Source of the DNA: Alphaproteobacteria bacterium
Lineage (GTDB): Bacteria > Pseudomonadota > Alphaproteobacteria > Puniceispirillales > Puniceispirillaceae
NCBI GenBank assembly: GCA_011525265.1
Contig: WTHV01000080.1
Coordinates: 1-14,856 of the forward strand
DNA length: 14,856 bases
Reading direction: 5' to 3'
Shown: piece by piece, positions 14,590 to 14,856 of the stretch
How the letters are laid out: each line of letters opens with the position of its first letter
Numbering within the stretch: position 1 is the first letter of the stretch
Notes under the pieces: model-generated
Told to the model about the DNA's origin: nothing
Database searches by the model: none
The model's input: only the letters and a program-made list of their open reading frames with translations
Program-made: the position numbers and the translations under genes

Positions 14590-14856
14590 TTATTCTTCAT
14601 CTTCATCCACATGAGATGGTGTATCATTTGTTGCATCTCCGTCCCTGATGAGTGGTACGATATTTGTGACGGCCGCAGTCTCGAACGCCTCAAGGACGGC
14701 GCCTACCAACGGGTCTTCTGCGGCTTTGGCAAATCGTGCTTGTTCAGCATCATGCTCTTGCTCTAGCAATGTTTGGCCTGAATTATCTGCCCCGACAGAA
14801 ACCAAAAACGGTTGCGCCAAATAGGTTGAGAGATGTTTCGCCATTTTTGCGGCAAG
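14590..14856 (-). CDS. dnaX: DNA polymerase III subunit gamma/tau, C-terminal end (partial)
   Basis: The reading frame enters from the window edge (codon CTT at 14854-14856) and runs 88 codons to a TAA. The visible part contains LVSVGADNSGQTLLEQEHDA, then an acidic and Ala-rich helix and DPLVGAVLEAFETAAV, similar to the C-terminal region of alphaproteobacterial DnaX, and ends in the very acidic DEDEE. DnaX forms the clamp-loader core and, in its tau form, links it to the polymerase. Identification rests mainly on position, directly before ybaB and recR in the usual dnaX-ybaB-recR order. An internal ATG at 14844 should not be taken as the start. Confidence 0.85.
   Translation of the reverse strand, partial: LAAKMAKHLSTYLAQPFLVSVGADNSGQTLLEQEHDAEQARFAKAAEDPLVGAVLEAFETAAVTNIVPLIRDGDATNDTPSHVDEDEE

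Noticed and set aside
1..14856. Hidden defence, toxin-antitoxin, mobile or biosynthetic system
   Set aside because: Genes are densely packed and nearly all recognisable as housekeeping genes; no integrase, transposase, terminal repeats, CRISPR repeats or composition break was seen.

Overview
This window looks like a chromosomal housekeeping region from an alphaproteobacterium of moderate GC content. The evidence is gene order and protein similarity by eye. The run rpmH-rnpA-yidD-yidC-engB-argB-(HAD hydrolase)-dapD-dapE, the cluster def-fmt-truA on the other strand, and dnaX-ybaB-recR are all arrangements I associate with Alphaproteobacteria. The moderate GC and marine-type composition would suit a SAR116/Puniceispirillum-like lineage, but that is a guess. 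No mobile element, CRISPR array, integrase, rRNA or phage gene was seen, and no gene is visibly broken.

Layout. (1) 1-54: 5' part of a tRNA-Arg(ACG) gene on the minus strand, cut by the window edge, with a probable promoter just upstream that lies inside nested inverted repeats. (2) 211-690 (+) gpt, purine salvage, converging with 687-2036 (-), an orphan membrane histidine kinase; their stop codons overlap. (3) 2037-2346: 310 bp gene-free divergent regulatory region with an exact TTAA-N7-TTAA (CtrA-type) site and a good sigma70-type promoter for rpmH. (4) 2347-10155 (+): a long co-directional run, rpmH, [terminator], rnpA, yidD, yidC, engB, argB, a HAD 5'-nucleotidase-like gene, dapD, dapE and a small membrane protein. 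(5) 10171-12395 (-): truA, fmt and def, transcribed as def-fmt-truA. (6) 12522-13631 (+): rmuC, divergent from def. (7) 13647-14856 (-): recR, ybaB and the 3' end of dnaX, transcribed as dnaX-ybaB-recR.

How the genes fit together. rpmH, rnpA, yidD, yidC and engB cover ribosome assembly, tRNA processing and membrane protein insertion. argB starts arginine synthesis. dapD and dapE are two consecutive steps of the succinylase branch making diaminopimelate and lysine. def and fmt handle the formyl group on initiator Met (added by Fmt, removed by Def), and truA modifies the tRNA anticodon arm. dnaX, ybaB and recR belong to replication and recombinational repair, with rmuC as another DNA maintenance gene.

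No new defence, biosynthetic or mobile system could be supported here. The most interesting signals are regulatory: the CtrA-like site between the kinase and rpmH, a 13-bp perfect inverted repeat across the yidC stop codon, a terminator inside the rpmH-rnpA unit, and an operator-like inverted repeat in the rpmH promoter. The unknown membrane protein after dapE and the kinase without a regulator are the main unassigned proteins. Several starts were moved on ribosome-binding-site evidence (gpt, kinase, ybaB).
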